A program made the translations under genes and the position numbers. The notes beneath the pieces were generated by a model. The model saw only the letters and a list, made by a program, of their open reading frames with translations, was not told where the DNA came from and ran no database searches. Positions 1 to 11,321 of a DNA stretch of 64,000 bases are shown one piece after another. Location: assembly GCA_009760855.2 (NCBI GenBank), contig WPIO01000014.1, positions 1,081,001 to 1,145,000 of the forward strand, read 5' to 3'. The stretch's first letter is position 1. Every line of letters begins with the position of its first letter. Source of the stretch: Cristatella mucedo (Eukaryota > Bryozoa > Phylactolaemata > Cristatellidae).

Positions 1-204
1 TACACTGGGACCATCTTACCCAATGGAGACTGCGACGTTATAAGCTAATATTTTTGGTTTGACAAAATCCAGCTCCGGCTCTTAGCTAAGCACAACCCAT
101 AAACATCTGAATTTTTTCTTGTTAAATCTGGTCATGCTCTACTAATAAAAATTACGGCTAGTTGGGGAACAGTAAAAATGCGATTCGCAGATACCTGCTA
201 TTGA

Positions 205-362
205 ACGATTAGCTTATTCAACAGCCTCATTTGCAGTGGCAGAAGAGCCTTAACGGCTATCGCCACCACTTGCAGTGTACAATAAATTATCGCCCACTGC
301 AGGACTTGAACCCGTGACCTGTGTAGGTAAGAGCGAGCACCTTAACCACCTGTGCGAAGACC
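205..362 (-). mobile_element. SINE-A copy (tRNA-derived)
   Basis: Read on the minus strand this has a tRNA-like head with a B-box-like GGGTTCAAGTCC, then the block 'cccgta...ttatcgcc...aagtggtggcgatagccgttaaggctcttctg' shared in pieces with seven other copies in the window, ending near 'ctgttgaataagct'. Divergent from the other copies, so it is old. Confidence 0.7.
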
Positions 363-1279
363 CAGGGGCCAATGTGCTCGGATGCTAGCAGATACGTTAT
401 CTGAATTAGCTATTGACATATTTAGACCCATGCTCGGAAATACTTCTGTATGGTACCTGAGGTCAATGTTTTAAGACACTTATGTCAATCTAGCTCACTT
501 AGTGATTCAGCAAGTCTGTCGATACGGTGCCTAAAATTTAGCCGAAAGTTTCTGTTTTCCAATAACGTCACCATTGCCTGCAGAATACTCGTCACTAGTG
601 TAGTAAATAAACGAGTTCCTGCTGGCCAACGGTCAGTATATTCATATGCTAGGGCTGGACGTGCTGTTACCATGATGTATTGCTGGCAGTCACACTTGGA
701 TGGTAGCAAATTTCTCAAATTAAACCGCGATAACTGAAAAGAAATGCATACGGCAACCCTTCCATAAAAGGGGGGTCGCTTCCGGTCGTCCAGTCATAGG
801 CTGCAGACAGAGGCAGAAGTTTCGGCCAGAATAACCAGCATTCACGTGGCCAGCTTTGTAAACCGGCCTTGACCCTGGACGACCGCAGCCAGTCTGAGAC
901 AGAAGCGGGTCTAAAACTTAGTAGCAGCACACAGAAACGGCAAGCGTCAGAGACTTACCCTTGCACTGGAATGGAATTAAGGAAAGCCCCGAGACCTCTA
1001 GATGTTAGCGAACGCCCACCGTTGGCTGGTCTGCCTTGCATGCTGCCGGAGTTGAGACGGTACCGATTCTTCCTTCCTTCCTGGGGGGACTTCACATGCA
1101 CACTGCAATAAGTGGGCGGGCAAGTAAGGTGCTGCTGGGTTGGAATTGCCACATCTTCTCAAACTCACTCATAAAGTCTTCCGCGAGTTAAACACCCTCC
1201 TTGCCCGAGAATTCTGCAATATCATGTAGCTCAAATTACCAAAGTACAGCTACAGTGTACTATATTCGTAGAAGTAGCT
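363..1279. other. unassigned, no gene seen
   Basis: Only short overlapping reading frames (65-95 codons) on both strands, none with a recognisable domain or good splice context. No clear repeat copy was recognised here. Confidence 0.5.
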
Positions 1280-1412
1280 GATTTGGTCCAGCGGTTAAGG
1301 TGCTCTCCCCGACCGAGGTCTGGCTGAGGTCGTAGGCTCGGGCCCCGAGGCGTATGTGAAGCGCCTGAATAGAGACCAAGTTTTCTTGCGGTGCTATACA
1401 AAGGAATAATAT
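1280..1412 (+). mobile_element. SINE-B copy
   Basis: tRNA-like head ('tggtccagcggttaaggtgc', B-box-like GGCTCGGGCCCCG) followed by the tail 'gtgaagcgcctgaatagaga' and 'ttgcggtgctatacaaa', ending in 'ggaataatatgat'. The tail resembles the 3' end of LINE-A, which suggests mobilisation by that LINE. Confidence 0.75.
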
Positions 1413-1414
1413 GA

Positions 1415-1998
1415 TATTTGTTTAAGTATCTTTCGGCGGTGTTTCAGTATAGCTCTGGCGAAGCACCTTTGCTGAAAGAGCTAGGATGGTTGCCGATTGA
1501 GCAAAGGATACAGAGCAAAGTTCTTATGCTGACCCACAAGGCCCGCCACGGCTTGGCTCCTTCGTACCTAGCTGAACTGCTGCATCAGTTTAAGCCTGTT
1601 CGCGCCCTCAGGTCCTGTGTGGACAATAAATTAGCTGTCCCATTCCTCCGCTTAAAGACAGTTGGCGACAGAAGCTATAGCTCCGCAGGTCCTAGACTGT
1701 GGAACTCGCTTCCACAATTCTTACGCAACGACATCTACTCTCCAACTGCCGACTATGGCACATCTTTTTCAGCGGTCCTGAACTGCTACTTCTATGCTAC
1801 TCACTACCTCAACTGCTCTCCTAACTCTGCTATGCTTCCCACTTTCTCTTTGTTGCGTGAGACGAAGTCTATTGGCTACCGAATGCGTACCGAAAGCCGC
1901 TTAGGCTGTGAGTGCGCTATACAAAACTCTCCTGCGTAACACCCACATGGTCTTTATGACTTTGTGGAGTTACTGACGGAGATACATTACATTACATT
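1415..1998 (+). mobile_element. LINE-B 3' end
   Basis: Encodes the C-terminal part of a non-LTR retrotransposon polyprotein (PLLKELGWLPIEQRIQ..., GPRLWNSLPQFLRND), nearly identical to 29435-29960. The 3' untranslated part ends in a (CATTA)n tail at about 1982-1998. The copy is 5' truncated, as expected of target-primed reverse transcription, and the open frame 1418-1939 is not a host gene. Confidence 0.85.
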
Positions 1999-2455
1999 AA
2001 CTTAGCCCACCTTACTGCTCCATGCCATTATTGATTAGACGGTCGGGACCTTTATGGTGTGAGTTCGTAATGTGAAATTCAGGTTTACGAAAATGCAGCG
2101 TAGCTACAGCCGTTGCTCTATAACCTTAGAGCCTCCACCGGTTAGGGTCTCGATGTTTCTGCTAAGTATTTGAAGCGGCCACGAGTACGCTTGTATATGT
2201 ATGCTTGAGTAGGTGTGCCCAGCCCTGAGAGCGACCGGGTGTTCGCCTTTCTCTGGCATTAGCAAGTCGCTGTAATCGAATAGTAGGCTTCCGGGCGAAG
2301 TCTAATCTCCAAGCACGCACGAAGAGCTCTCAGTCGACGGTAGCTGCTCGGGAGCTGATTGGCAATCAGCGATTAAGTTTGCTTGAGGGTCCTGATGATA
2401 TCGCTAATGCTAAGCTTGCATCTGGCATTTCACAACGCTTGTCTTTCCGTGCCTT
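1999..2455. other. upstream flank of the astakine-like gene
   Basis: No coding feature or repeat copy recognised. It may hold upstream regulatory sequence for the gene starting at 2534. Confidence 0.4.
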
Positions 2456-2461
2456 TCTCCG

Positions 2462-2470
2462 CATAAAAAA
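2462..2470 (+). promoter_or_regulatory. possible TATA-like element
   Basis: CATAAAAAA lies about 64-72 bases upstream of the first ATG of the astakine-like gene. That would put a start site near 2490-2500 and give a short leader. Position and composition are the only evidence. Confidence 0.25.
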
Positions 2471-2533
2471 CCACCGTCCTGGACTGCGTTGAGAAACTCT
2501 TATTGCTAGACGAGAAGCCGTGCGAACACGTCC

Positions 2534-2590
2534 ATGACGATGAGGGCCTTCGCTGCGTTGCTAGCGACTGCTCTGGCATTGGCGGTAGAG
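2534..2590 (+). CDS. astakine-like exon 1: signal peptide
   Basis: Nineteen codons, ATG ACG ATG through GTA GAG, then donor GTATGT at 2591. A basic residue is followed by an Ala/Leu-rich core (AFAALLATALALAV). Predicted cleavage is after this core or a few residues into exon 2. Ends in phase 0. Confidence 0.85.
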
Positions 2591-4955
2591 GTATGTTGAT
2601 CGGGCAGTAAGGTGCGTACGTTGCACTAATTCATAACGCGTCCCAGCCCTACTCTATGTTTGCCTTCTCGCTCTCAATCGCTCTCTCGTACCCTTCGAGT
2701 CTTCCTCGCAGCTGCTTTAAGAGTTTGGAACTGAATTCATAGGCTAAACTCGGCACGCCATGCCTGACGAATGAGGAATGTCAAACGGGCGAATGCTGCG
2801 TGGTCAGTTCCTACGTGATACAACGAGGAAAATGCGCTCCCACACTCAAGTGAGTTTTAGATAGCAACGAAAACCCTTGACACTGTAATGACGTTTGAAC
2901 TGCACTTGAAAGCTATTTTTCTGATTTCTCCTTCGCAAAGACTGACCCGAATATCCTAAGGGAACTCATTGTGCATGCGTAGGGTGTCGCCGGATTTCAC
3001 CACACTGAATCTGATAAGACAGCACACTTAAAGGATGTTTCCTTGTCGTGCATGTCTGGCAGAGCTAAAGACAACGTTGCTTGCTAAAATGACGATTCAA
3101 CAATTTTCCTACGTAAGCTAATGCTGACGTCAAGGCGAATCCGTATTCTGGAAAGTCGTCGGGAATAGCTAGTTATAATACGCATAACAATGCTCAATAA
3201 TTTGTTCCCTTAGAAAACCAAGTTTTTTTTTACTATGTGCAAATGCTGGAAAAGGCATATCAATAGGTTATTGATAACATTTACAACGTCCAGAGGCATG
3301 AGATCACCAAGGACAACATCACCCGGACAAAGAGAAATATTTATCATATTTTTAAATGGCCTCGAGTCGGGAGGGAAAGTCGTGACTTCAGTCGAGAGTG
3401 AGATCCGGTTTTTAAGAGCATACGAACTGATTTCGCGGTCCATAAGTGGACCTGAGTCTATTTGGAGGTGCAGTTTCTATAAGGCCAAGTGGAGTTTACG
3501 GCGCTGCCTCGAGTTTATGGGCCATGCGGGTTTATGGGGGAAATAGTTTTATGAATGTGAGTGAAGGCCTACAGAGGAGGTAGGACAGTTTCCTCTGTGT
3601 TCTCCAGGTGATATTGTCCACCTGCCGTCAGGGCACCTAGAATAGTGATCCTTTCTGAGCTGACCGTGCCTTGGGAGGAAAATGTGGAGGTGGCAAATGA
3701 AAGACGGCGAGCCGCTACGATGACTGAGCTGAACGGCGTAGCAGTAGGGAGTTGTGCCTGTGAGCTATTTGCAATTGAAGTGCGCGATCAATTTTATGCT
3801 GGTAGATCGATCAGCGATGCATTTACTGGGTCTCTGCGATTCGTCCGCAGTGCGCTTATACGCGCCACTAACCGTATCTACATATTGACCATGTGCATGT
3901 CGCATCTAGCAATGCTATGCTTGATGGCAGCGAGGATGTTACATTTAATCGTTCGGTCATGCTTTCTTTACAGCATCTGTTAAGTGCCTAGAAAGAGAAA
4001 TGATTTCTCTAAGGGCACTATACATATGTATCATTACTCTTATTCTGCACGGGTCGTATTGTTTTTTTGGGTAAAGGCTGGCAGAAAGGAGTCAAAAGGC
4101 AGAGGCAAGTGCAGTTGAAGTGAGCAGCGCTTGGATATGGTTGCGAATCTCGCTCACTTTCAATATGGCTCAATTCCAGTCTGGTAAACGTTTCTCGAAA
4201 TAAAGACTTGGTCTGAAAAATAAGTAAGCTGCAAAAGTCCTAGTAGCGACTGATTGCACTCGTTTTCTGCACCCATTTAGCCAGCTGAGATTGCAACTAT
4301 CGCAGACATTGCGTATATCGCTGCCCAATGTCACGCGTGGATTCAGACAGGATTTTGGTAGCGTAAGGTAATGGCACACTTCTCAATTCCTTAATGTGTC
4401 ACCGAGCTCCTTTGGATAGCTGAGAAGTGTAGTACCTAAGCAAAATAGCATGCGGTTATGCGACATTTTCACGCTCGTAATTCAAGAAGGAAATATATAT
4501 TCGCCGCTTAGACGCGGAGAGCGCTTCTGAAGTGCAAGGTCAGTCGTGGAAAAGCTGTTGCCCAGACTAACGTGTTTATCGCATGTTATGAACAGAAAGT
4601 GTAGAAAACGTCCATGATATGTGAGCGATAGGAAACTGACCTGAAATGAATCTACTGAGAGCAGCCTCGAGCCGACATTCGGACTTGACTAGCAGCGGTT
4701 TAGCTGTGTCTTTCATGGCTATACCTTATCACGAACGTTTGAACGTGATAACCAGAGAGACCCTCTCTCCGTTTTCAACGTTGCAGAGAAGGAAGTAGAT
4801 GCGTTGTTGGTGCCACACACATGAGCACGTTTTGGGGACTGCCCGTCTCGTGCGGATGCGACCCCACTCTCAAGTGCGTGGAGGAAGACTACACGACCGA
4901 CCTCCACCCGGACGTCGTCCAGAAGCGTGACAGATGCAGCCTTGTAAGGGGGTAA
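2534..4955 (+). CDS. astakine-like secreted protein (prokineticin domain), three exons
   Basis: Spliced gene: exons 2534-2590, 2743-2849 and 4787-4955, total 333 nt, encoding 110 residues plus stop. Introns are GT-AG (GTATGT, GTGAGT) and phases 0 and 2 join cleanly. Residues 1-19 form a hydrophobic signal peptide. The rest carries ten cysteines with spacings 5, 4, 0, 11, 9, 16, 1, 5 and 19. This matches the AVIT/prokineticin pattern except for the longer last loop. The N-terminal AVITG motif needed by vertebrate prokineticins for receptor activation is absent (mature start is near KLGTPC), as in astakines. In crustaceans astakines are secreted cytokines that promote haemocyte production, so a blood-cell growth factor is the likeliest role; receptor and function here are inferred. 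AVIT-fold venom and skin peptides also exist, but nothing points to a toxin. Met3 is an alternative start. Confidence 0.88.
2743..2849 (+). CDS. astakine-like exon 2: first five cysteines
   Basis: Acceptor 'gaattcatag' at 2742, phase-0 start. Encodes GTPC, NEEC, GECCVV and GKCAPTL, the first half of the prokineticin domain with the diagnostic CC pair. Donor GTGAGT at 2850 leaves phase 2. The polypyrimidine tract is weak, but the residues fit the family exactly. Confidence 0.88.
3815..4055 (+). mobile_element. LINE-A 3' fragment in astakine-like intron 2
   Basis: Starts near 'gcatttactgggtc', runs through the 'gtgcttata...accatgtgcatgtc' region and ends with the degenerate tail 'aagtgcctagaaagagaaat' and 'aagggcactatac'. 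Sense to the host gene. Confidence 0.7.
4787..4955 (+). CDS. astakine-like exon 3: last five cysteines and stop
   Basis: Acceptor 'ctctctccgttttcaacgttgcag' ends at 4786. The first base completes a Lys codon split with exon 2, giving TLKEGSRC across the junction. Contains SCGC, LKC and RDRC, then LVRG and TAA at 4953-4955. The loop between cysteines 9 and 10 is 19 residues, about twice the vertebrate length. Confidence 0.88.
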
Positions 4956-4992
4956 TCGCCCGATGTCAGTTGCTGCAAGTCAGAAGGCGTGG

Positions 4993-5100
4993 CTTAAAAA
5001 TATAGCTTGGTCATTTCGATTGGTTAAAAATATAGCTTGGTCATTTCGATTGGTTAAAAATATAGCTTGGTCATTTCGATTGGTTAAAAATATAGCTTGC
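4993..5100 (+). repeat. 30-bp tandem repeat, about 3.5 copies
   Basis: Three near-identical 30-base units beginning TTAAAAATATAGCTTGGTC, then a partial fourth. The period is a multiple of three, so one frame reads a repeated decapeptide (KNIAWSFRLV), but this lies 38 bases past the stop of the astakine-like gene and is probably in its 3' UTR or downstream. Confidence 0.9.
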
Positions 5101-5554
5101 TTTTCATTTCTATCTTCTCTTGGATTCTCAAAAGGACTGCAACGATGCCTGATGCCACTCATGCATGCCTACATTTTTACTTACAAGAACTCGCAGGTAT
5201 GTTAGAGCCAAGGATATTTGAGGACACTCCGTTGCACGCTGAAGCGGTCTTTTAAGTGATCAATAAGAAACTTAAAAATTGCAATCATACTAGTTTTACC
5301 AGGCTCTCTTGAGCGAAGGGAAATGCAAGCAAAAATACGCTACTAGAAAACACCGCATATGCATAAACTTACTGCTGGCACCCAGGCTAATGGTTTAGGC
5401 GTATTTCCTTCCAAATATTTAATTGTTGTAGTCACATAGGGCAAGATTTAATGGTCGCGCGAGCTTGAAAAAGCCCTACGAAAAGCCAGGGTCTCTGCTA
5501 TTAAAAATATTATGGTCACATCCCAAATTTTTAAAATGTATATAAATAAAATCG
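5101..5554. other. unassigned, no gene seen
   Basis: AT-rich, no supported reading frame. A polyadenylation-like AATAAA occurs near 5543, but no link to the upstream gene can be shown. Confidence 0.4.
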
Positions 5555-5712
5555 AGCTCCTCTTTTTCCTCCTCGCCCTCTTCTTTCTTCCTGTCCGACC
5601 AATTCCTCTCCTTATTGTTGCTGTCATCTTCCTCGACGTCTTTCTCCTCGTCCTCTTCCTTCTCCTCTTCGTTCTCGTCCTCATCGTTCTTGTCCTCCTC
5701 ATTCTCATAGAA
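5555..5712. repeat. low-complexity pyrimidine tract
   Basis: CTCCTCTTTTTCCTCC-type sequence with runs of TCCTC/TTCTT/CGTCC. It creates spurious Leu/Phe-rich (+) and Arg/Thr-rich (-) reading frames that are not genes. Confidence 0.85.
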
Positions 5713-5964
5713 ACCCCGAAAGTCTTAGCAGGGATATAGGACTCGGCACTTCAAATTGGGGGCTCAGTAGTTGTACCGTCGTCGACTGCTCTGGGCATGC
5801 CTTAGATAGCTGCTTGGCGTTTAGCAGCTTTGTTTGCAAAACGTGCCAGGCCTAGCCTCTAATCACTATCCAGCGCCACAGCTATCTAACAAACCTTACA
5901 AGTTTATTGATGCTGTTTTGGATAGACTGCTGAACTCTTTTGTTAAAAAATTTGCGTGCTTACT

Positions 5965-6122
5965 AATCTCACCCCATAACCATGCTATGCTTGCTGTCAT
6001 TGAGCATGCCATCACTAGCCATTCGATCGTGCTTCCTTTGGAGCAAATGTAAAGTGCCTAGAAAGAGATTGAGTTCTCCGAGGGCGCTATATCAAATGCG
6101 ATATGATTACTGTTATTATAAA
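5965..6122 (+). mobile_element. LINE-A 3' tail
   Basis: 'accccataaccatgctatgc' through 'gcaaatgtaaagtgcctaga', 'agagattgagttctccgagg' and 'gcgctatatcaaatgc', then a TTATTAT-like tail. Severely 5' truncated. Confidence 0.8.
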
Positions 6123-6304
6123 AAAAATACAGTTTAACCTCCATAGCTATTCCTACTTCCGCTTTTTCTGTTGGAACAATGAACAGCTATTGATCACGCA
6201 AAGTAATTTTTGAGCACCTATCATCTGGTCAGGGCATCAGTGGTACTACGCTTGCTATCTGCTATATGTTAGGCGCAATCTCAGTAGGAAGTTTAAGAGC
6301 GTAG

Positions 6305-6660
6305 GTGTCAACAGCGGTCATCGGGTGAGCCTTTAAATTATGGAAATCTCGGAATCTGCTCTACGTCCACTGCTTTTCATAATGTATGCTTTCCCTCTTG
6401 CCAACGTAATCAGCAAGCAAAATCGTATAAGCTTTAATTTTTTATGCAGATGGCACGGAGTTTTACTTGTGCTTCGATCTCTCTCTACCTTCCAGCATCT
6501 CAAAGTCCCGGCTCTCTTACACTTTGCATTGTCGGCATTTGCTATTGGATGAGAGCAAACAGTCTCAATCTAAATGCCAATAAAACCAACTTAATTGTTA
6601 TGGGAATGCCTAGCGCCAAAAAGAAACTGAATGATCAATCCTAAAAATGGGCTCGCTCGG
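6305..6660 (+). pseudogene. LINE-A reverse-transcriptase fragment
   Basis: Degenerate frames match the RT core: PLLFIMYAFPLANVISKQN and, farther on, ANSLNLNANKTNLIVMGMP. These correspond to the regions either side of the YADD catalytic box. The box itself is broken by frameshift (FLCRWHG for FYADDTQ). Inactive. Confidence 0.75.
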
Positions 6661-8057
6661 TATATTTCCTGCAGCGACTGGAGGAGTCCTCATCCATACT
6701 GACATTTCAAAAGTTAGATACATCAGCGCCACAGTCAATTCGTCGTAGTTTCAGTTACGTAATTATAAACATTCAGGCTAGAGAAAATAAGCACGCACGC
6801 GCGGAAACCTGTGATCAATCAAGAAATGCTACGTTTGGATGTGTGAGTTGAAATATAGAGTTTTGCTGGAATTCAGAATGTTTAAGTTGTAGACATTTAT
6901 TTGTAAAGCTAAATTAACTCTTATATAATATTTATGTTCTTAAAATTGATATTCTTTTACTTCAAAATTCCTAAGTAAAAACGTGTTTCTCTAATTTGAT
7001 CTTATAAAAGTGTTCTGGATGACAAATCTAGTTTTTCCAGAACATTGAAGATATTCGTCAATTAGTTGAACCTCTGAAGCTCAAAGCTCATTTACTTCCT
7101 ATTTATTCTCTTGCTGTTGATGAATGCTGCGTTCAATGAATACTGATTTACATCACGTGTCTATAGCATGACACGTATTGGCTTCCTATTCTGTCTTTTG
7201 TTGCTACTTGTTGTGTGCGCCTGCGGCTTCTGCTGTGGTAATTAGCGAAGCGCCTGGCACTAACGCACATGCCTCACCTGTGGCCAATAGTTAAGCCATT
7301 GAAGCAGCGAAGCGTCGGGCCACTAATGCAGGTTATATTTGTGTCGTATGCTGCAATTGATTGAGCTCTCATGTATGTGCCCGTTGAGAGGAATAAAGCA
7401 GTCTCGTTTACAGCGCACGTTCGCCCGTTGTGTGTCCGTGAGACTCCCAATAGAACAGCTGCCGCTGGAGCCACCGCTATACAGCATGAATAGCGGTGGC
7501 ACCGCGTCAGATGAAATTCGTGTGCGAGTTGAGCAAAAATAGAGCGTAGCTCAGTAACTTCCTTTTGAGATCTTGCTGTTGCTGTACTTGAAGAAAGTTG
7601 CTTGTACGCTGAGTTACTATAGAGTGACGCTTACCGGCTTCCTCAGTTGTTTGTCCCTCACGTTTCGCCTTCGATAGCTGCGAAGAGTACTCAGCGAGAG
7701 CTATTAATGGACGTACGCTTTCGATCGCTACCGCCCTCTGCTGCAGACAGATTACCTGAGTGTATCAGCACAGAAACTAGGACTTGGTAGAAGTGCTTCG
7801 AGGCACCAGGTCCCACCGTCACGTGTTCGTCACGCGCTTGCGACAGAGACCTTTAGTGCAGAAGCCGCCACAGCGGGCTTTTAAGACTCTTATCTCTTTA
7901 CGGAGACGATAACTGTTTTCAAAATCGTGAAAGGTGTAGTTGTTGTATACTGGTCCAAACAGGCTGCAGCTTGGAGCACCTTTCATTGAGCAACTGCAGG
8001 CTCACGAAATGAAATGGGTGTACGAAAGTAATTTTTTCTGGAGTTATAAATTAAACT
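6661..8057. other. unassigned, no gene seen
   Basis: AT-rich first half, then mixed sequence. Only short frames without domain resemblance. A small direct repeat of 'gttgttgctactt...' type is not convincing. Confidence 0.4.
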
Positions 8058-8216
8058 TCTAGCTGATTTAACAATCTCCTTTGCATAGCGACAGGGCCAC
8101 TACGGCTAACACCACAGCTTGCAGCGGCAATAAATAATCGCCCACCGCAGGATTTGAACTAACGACCTCGGGATGGAGGTCGTGAAGAGCAACCGCCTTA
8201 CCTAGTGTGCAATCTC
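8058..8216 (-). mobile_element. SINE-A copy
   Basis: 'ctagctgatttaacaatctc' through 'tcgcccaccgcaggatttga' and 'cctcgggatggaggtcgtga' to 'ccttacctagtgtgcaatc'. It is the reverse complement of the SINE-A consensus, with tRNA-like head and B-box near 8148-8162. Confidence 0.8.
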
Positions 8217-8312
8217 GGATGTAGTCGCAGAATCGCGGCTCATGTCAGATGCGTTCCTTTCAGCATTCCTTCGCTGAAACTTCATTCTCCTTGCACGCGC
8301 ACGCACATATAA

Positions 8313-8315
<3 letters not shown>

Positions 8316-8357
<42 letters not shown>
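8316..8357. repeat. (CA)n microsatellite
   Basis: About 20 uninterrupted CA units. Confidence 0.97.
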
Positions 8358-8358
<1 letters not shown>

Positions 8359-8686
8359 GAGCACACAAATATCTTGCTTGGCATCTGAGCAACTCTGCTG
8401 TATTAACTAAGAGGAAAATTAAGGCAACTAATCGATTCGTTATATCGCAGAGGCTCTTGGATTGGCTGGCGGTTCTTAGGATTGTCGAGGCTATTGAGCT
8501 GTCATAGTTACCGAAGGATCGAAGGAGCAGCCCGAGCCGATTCCTAAGAACCGAGAGCGGACGCTGCCGGCGAGCGGGTGCTGCGGGTGAGCGAAGAGCG
8601 CTCTGTGGCGCTCAATCGACGGGGGCTCGCTCGGCTCGCTGAGGACATTGCGCTCCAAGTCGTGCGGCCAACAATGGTCCGATCCG

Positions 8687-8932
8687 ATGCAGCTCTCCGC
8701 TGCGAATGAACCGACTAAAAGGAGGACAGCGAGCGGCCGGCACAGCTGGCACAGCTCGTCCTCCTCCTCCTCCTCCGCTGCTGCTGCCTTCTCCGTATCC
8801 TCGGCGCTGCCGCCCGAGCCGCGGCTAGAGGAGGAGGAGGAGGACGAGCTGGGCGTCCTGTCCTCTTTCAACGCCCTGGTGGCTCTGTTCGTCGGAGCCA
8901 GCTTGGGAGCGCTGGCCATCACAGCCGTCGTG
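8687..8932 (+). CDS. membrane-protein exon 1
   Basis: First in-frame ATG is at 8687 (ATGCAGCTC); the frame is open farther upstream without an ATG. 82 codons, ending in phase 0 at GTCGTG|GTAAGC. It lies in a CpG-rich island (about 8500-9050). The overlapping 185-codon minus-strand frame is an antisense shadow of this GC-rich exon. Confidence 0.5.
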
Positions 8933-10105
8933 GTAAGCGCTCGTGTCGCGCCCGCCCGCCGCGCCCTGCCTGCGCCGTCGTTCAAGGAGAGCTCTGCCCG
9001 CGGATTTCGGCATCGCACTTGAGCTTCAGCAGTCTGGCAGGCGCGCACGGGCTCGGAGAGAGAGATCGTTATACGTTATCGTTATACGTATATCGTAGTG
9101 ATCGTCTTTACCATTATTCGTAATGAGTATTGCGGTGGGAGGTGGGATTGCGGCAGAGCGAATGTGGTTGGCCGCCCGAGAGGTCAGAGGTGAAGTTGGT
9201 TTTCGATTAGCAGCCGGGCGACATACTTTGGCCGCTAGGATTCGGACCTACAGATTCGGACCCACGAGTCTGGAGGTGGAGGCTGAAGATCGTCCGCAGA
9301 GACCGACGTTCAGAAGAGTTTTGATACGGATATGACTCGCCCGGGACATAACCGAGAATTCGTTAGCAGGCAAAACCTTTTAAAGAGGACCAAACTTCCA
9401 ACTTTACAGAGTCGGCCGGTCATGAAACGCTCTTTTTGGGCGCAGCCTCCGTCAGCAGGCCGCTCTCACTACATTCTTGCTAGTCGTCGCCGCCGAGGTG
9501 CTCATAAACCCTAGCCATAGCCGAAGCACCGGCTACGACGAGCCGGCTTGTAGCAAGGAGTTACTTCAAAGCTGAACCTTAACCGTGAGTGGACGAAACT
9601 GGAAGCCGGCGAAAGCGTAACGTCGAACCGTGACGGCTGTATCGCAGCTCGATTGTTTAGGGGTGCCACTTGGGCCGGGCTATCAGAGGCCAAGGATGAG
9701 AACACACTAGCGCAATTGTATGAAATTTTTCGGAAAAACTGGGCATACGCTCCTCTGTAATTTGGAATCAAAACCGCAGTTTCGCGAAGCATTTTGTGAA
9801 TATGGCAGCTGTATTGCAGCTTGAATGCTTAAAAGGCTGGCTCGGGTCATTTGAGGCCATACCACGAGATCGCGAAAGCGCAATTGCTTGAAATTTGGAT
9901 GATAAACCACTAACACCTGTCTGTTTAATTTTTAATATAAAGCGGAGTTTCTGACGTTCATTTTGGGAAAAGCAGCTATATCGAAGTGTATCGCGTGACC
10001 CTAGCTAATAATCGTGACTAGTAATCGTGCTAATAACCCTTGCCAGTAACCGCACGGCCCTTGCTAATCGTCGAAGAAACGAGGGTTCTTTCTCATCGGA
10101 CGCGT

Positions 10106-10201
<96 letters not shown>

Positions 10202-11223
10202 GGCCACAGTCATTTTACTCGAAGTGCGGGTAATGTATTAATTACGCGATCGCAGCAGCAGCACAGCAGCTTTTCCGGCCTCAGAGCAGCAGTCTATAAC
10301 CTCAAAAGTTTGCCAAGCGGTATATATAGATATACTGGTATATATAGATATACTGGTATACATATACATATACATATATATATACTGGTATATATATACT
10401 GGTATATATATATATATATATATATATACCATATATATACTCTAGCTTTCCTCCCCCGTATGTATAGGTTTTATCAATTTCAACACGCGGAGCTTAAACT
10501 AGGACCTGCACCTTTGCGACAGGGATCACCTTACAGCCCACGACATCTTGATTAACTTGAGTAACAAGTGTTATCCTTCGGCGATAGTTGGTGCTAGCGT
10601 TTAAGTTCCGGCTTCGCCGAAGTCTTAGCATTATTAGCATCAGACTACTGGTTATCCGCGACAATAGGGTTAGATATTTTTAACTTTTAGTTCAGACATG
10701 CCTGTAGGGTGACTATACCCTCTTCAAAAGCACGTCTAAATGTTGCTAGATCTTCTTTACTTCAAAACTACCGTTGAAATTATTTGTAGCGAGCCACGAT
10801 TCAGCATTCGCGGAGGTCGGAAAATAATATTCATCAATTTTCTCTATATTTTGGGGCACAGTACCAAAATTCATGGAATTTCAGCAGATAATTCTTCTGA
10901 ATTTCGAAGTTCGGCAGAAGAGGCAGCAACATCAGCTTTCAGGCACCCAACCTTTGGTCATTGAATGCCTCAATCCGGCGAATATACGACTCCTCGTCTC
11001 AGGTCCAAAGTCCATACAATGAGAGCCGCGAGCAATCAGACGGAGAGCTCGAGGCGGCTGCTACTGATACTGGCGGTGCAGCCTGAAGCTTGCATGCAGG
11101 GCCAGATGCAGATGTTGTAGGTGCAGCATCTCAATACACTCAGGTGCCCTTAAGATAGTCCACATCCATTTCGTAGAGGAGTCTATACGACAGCCACGAA
11201 GGGCTAGAGGCGTCCAGCACCAG

Positions 11224-11321
<98 letters not shown>

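Noticed and set aside
3232-3470. Minus-strand LINE-A fragment
   Set aside because: A few matching words ('gagcatacgaactgatttcg', 'gtcgggaggga') but too short and scattered to call.
5448-5739. Leu/Phe-rich 'membrane protein' frame and antisense Arg-rich frame
   Set aside because: Low-complexity pyrimidine tract; no splice or start context.
8491-9048. 185-codon minus-strand frame
   Set aside because: Antisense to the GC-rich membrane-protein exon; composition is Ala/Arg/Ser-driven and no splice context supports it.
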